Made by a program: the position numbers and the translations under genes
Shown here: piece by piece, positions 56,422 to 56,672 of the stretch
Layout: each line of letters starts with the position of its first letter
Position numbering within the stretch: the stretch's first letter is position 1
Assembly: GCA_947631905.1 (NCBI GenBank)
Contig: CANRND010000012.1
Coordinates: forward strand, 1 to 56,672
Length of the DNA stretch: 56,672 nt
From: an uncultured Clostridia bacterium
GTDB taxonomy: Bacteria; Bacillota; Clostridia; Christensenellales; Borkfalkiaceae
Reading direction: 5' to 3'
Notes under the pieces: generated by a model
The model's input: only the letters and a program-made list of their open reading frames with translations
Told to the model about the DNA's origin: nothing
The model's database searches: none

Positions 56422-56672
56422 CGAATTGCAGCGGCATAAGACCGCAGACGCGGTGAAATGGGTGGTGATCTTTTTGATCGCCATTGGGCTTCTCGGGTGC
56501 GTGATCGCACTGTTCGTGAAGCTGGACAGGCAGACGACAACTACGACCCTCGGCGGGGAAGCGTATGAGATCGGGCTTCTGAATGCGGAGGGAAAAGAAG
56601 AGAAAGGCGAGACGGCGATCCGCACGCGCAAGGGCGTGACGGTAGACGGGTTGAAGTGCGAGCTTGAAAAGG
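56414..56672 (+). CDS. Single-helix membrane protein, cut by window edge
   Basis: AAGGAGACGAAAC precedes ATG 56414. Residues 1-14 are polar, 15-36 a single membrane helix (VVIFLIAIGLLGCVIALFV), then an outside-type beta-rich stretch TTTTTLGGEAYEIGLL. At least 86 residues are present with no stop. Position behind rep would suit a virion or conjugation-channel component, but no signature is visible. Confidence 0.6.
   Translation, partial: MSNELQRHKTADAVKWVVIFLIAIGLLGCVIALFVKLDRQTTTTTLGGEAYEIGLLNAEGKEEKGETAIRTRKGVTVDGLKCELEK

Larger units (their letters stand above)
49432..56672. mobile_element. Integrated element with rolling-circle Rep, right end outside window
   Basis: From tRNA-Pro: integrase, a 51-residue protein, a zinc-ribbon nuclease-like protein, a membrane protein and an XRE repressor on the minus strand; then a divergent plus-strand module with a replication-type protein, a 101-residue protein, a pC194/pUB110-like origin, Rep, and small genes ending in a single-helix membrane protein. 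The layout suits an integrated rolling-circle plasmid, an inovirus-like prophage or a small integrative mobilizable element. No coat, Zot, relaxase or transfer ATPase gene is seen before the window ends. Confidence 0.85.

Overview
The window reads as a chromosome segment of a GC-rich (roughly 55%) member of the Firmicutes, most likely the class Clostridia. The support is single-layer Gram-positive style gene content: lipobox lipoproteins, a RqcP (YabO) homologue, type III glutamine synthetase, a PepV-type peptidase, near-perfect sigma-A promoters with 17-base spacers, and strong AGGAGG-type ribosome binding sites. A gut Christensenellales-like lineage would fit, but that is a guess. No species can be named from the sequence alone.

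Layout. 1-1367: rpsG (cut by the window edge) and rpsL on the minus strand, separated by an unusually long repeat-filled spacer. 1639-9277: a lower-glycolysis block on the plus strand (pgk, tpiA, a PHP-domain phosphoesterase, gpmI, pyk), with the RNase P RNA gene rnpB on the minus strand, a tandem duplication of the rnpB tail, and two structured RNAs I cannot name. 9975-15354: an RpiR-type regulator diverging from a small XRE regulator, then radC with a two-component system, then a PepV-type dipeptidase. 15356-19143: a TetR-controlled ABC exporter cluster with a perfect 34-base operator. 19161-29140: a lipoprotein with an 18-base tandem repeat, then rpoC and rpoB, both enlarged. 29309-32839: rqcP, a fused ispDF, radA and an AT-rich lipoprotein. 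32988-43588: M4 metallopeptidase, an ABC exporter with a glycosyltransferase, trmB, dut, an XRE membrane protein and glnN. 43757-48649: an LRR lipoprotein, a GH51 arabinofuranosidase and a Na/Pi cotransporter.

49355-56672: tRNA-Pro(CGG), followed at once by a tyrosine integrase and a compact integrated element. The element carries an XRE repressor with a divergent promoter, a zinc-ribbon nuclease-like protein, a rolling-circle Rep protein with a pC194/pUB110-like origin just upstream, and small unknown genes. It runs off the right edge, so whether it is an inovirus-like prophage, an integrated rolling-circle plasmid or an integrative mobilizable element is open.

The most distinctive signal is in the spacers. 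A compound element of three hairpins lies on the sense strand just behind pgk, an ABC ATPase gene, glnN and dut. The flanks are conserved while the stems change by compensating substitutions, including a T.G wobble that pairs only in the sense RNA. A related hairpin family forms a dense array between a consensus promoter and tRNA-Pro. A second candidate is a switch-like RNA at 4980-5080, whose closing stem shares bases with a terminator.
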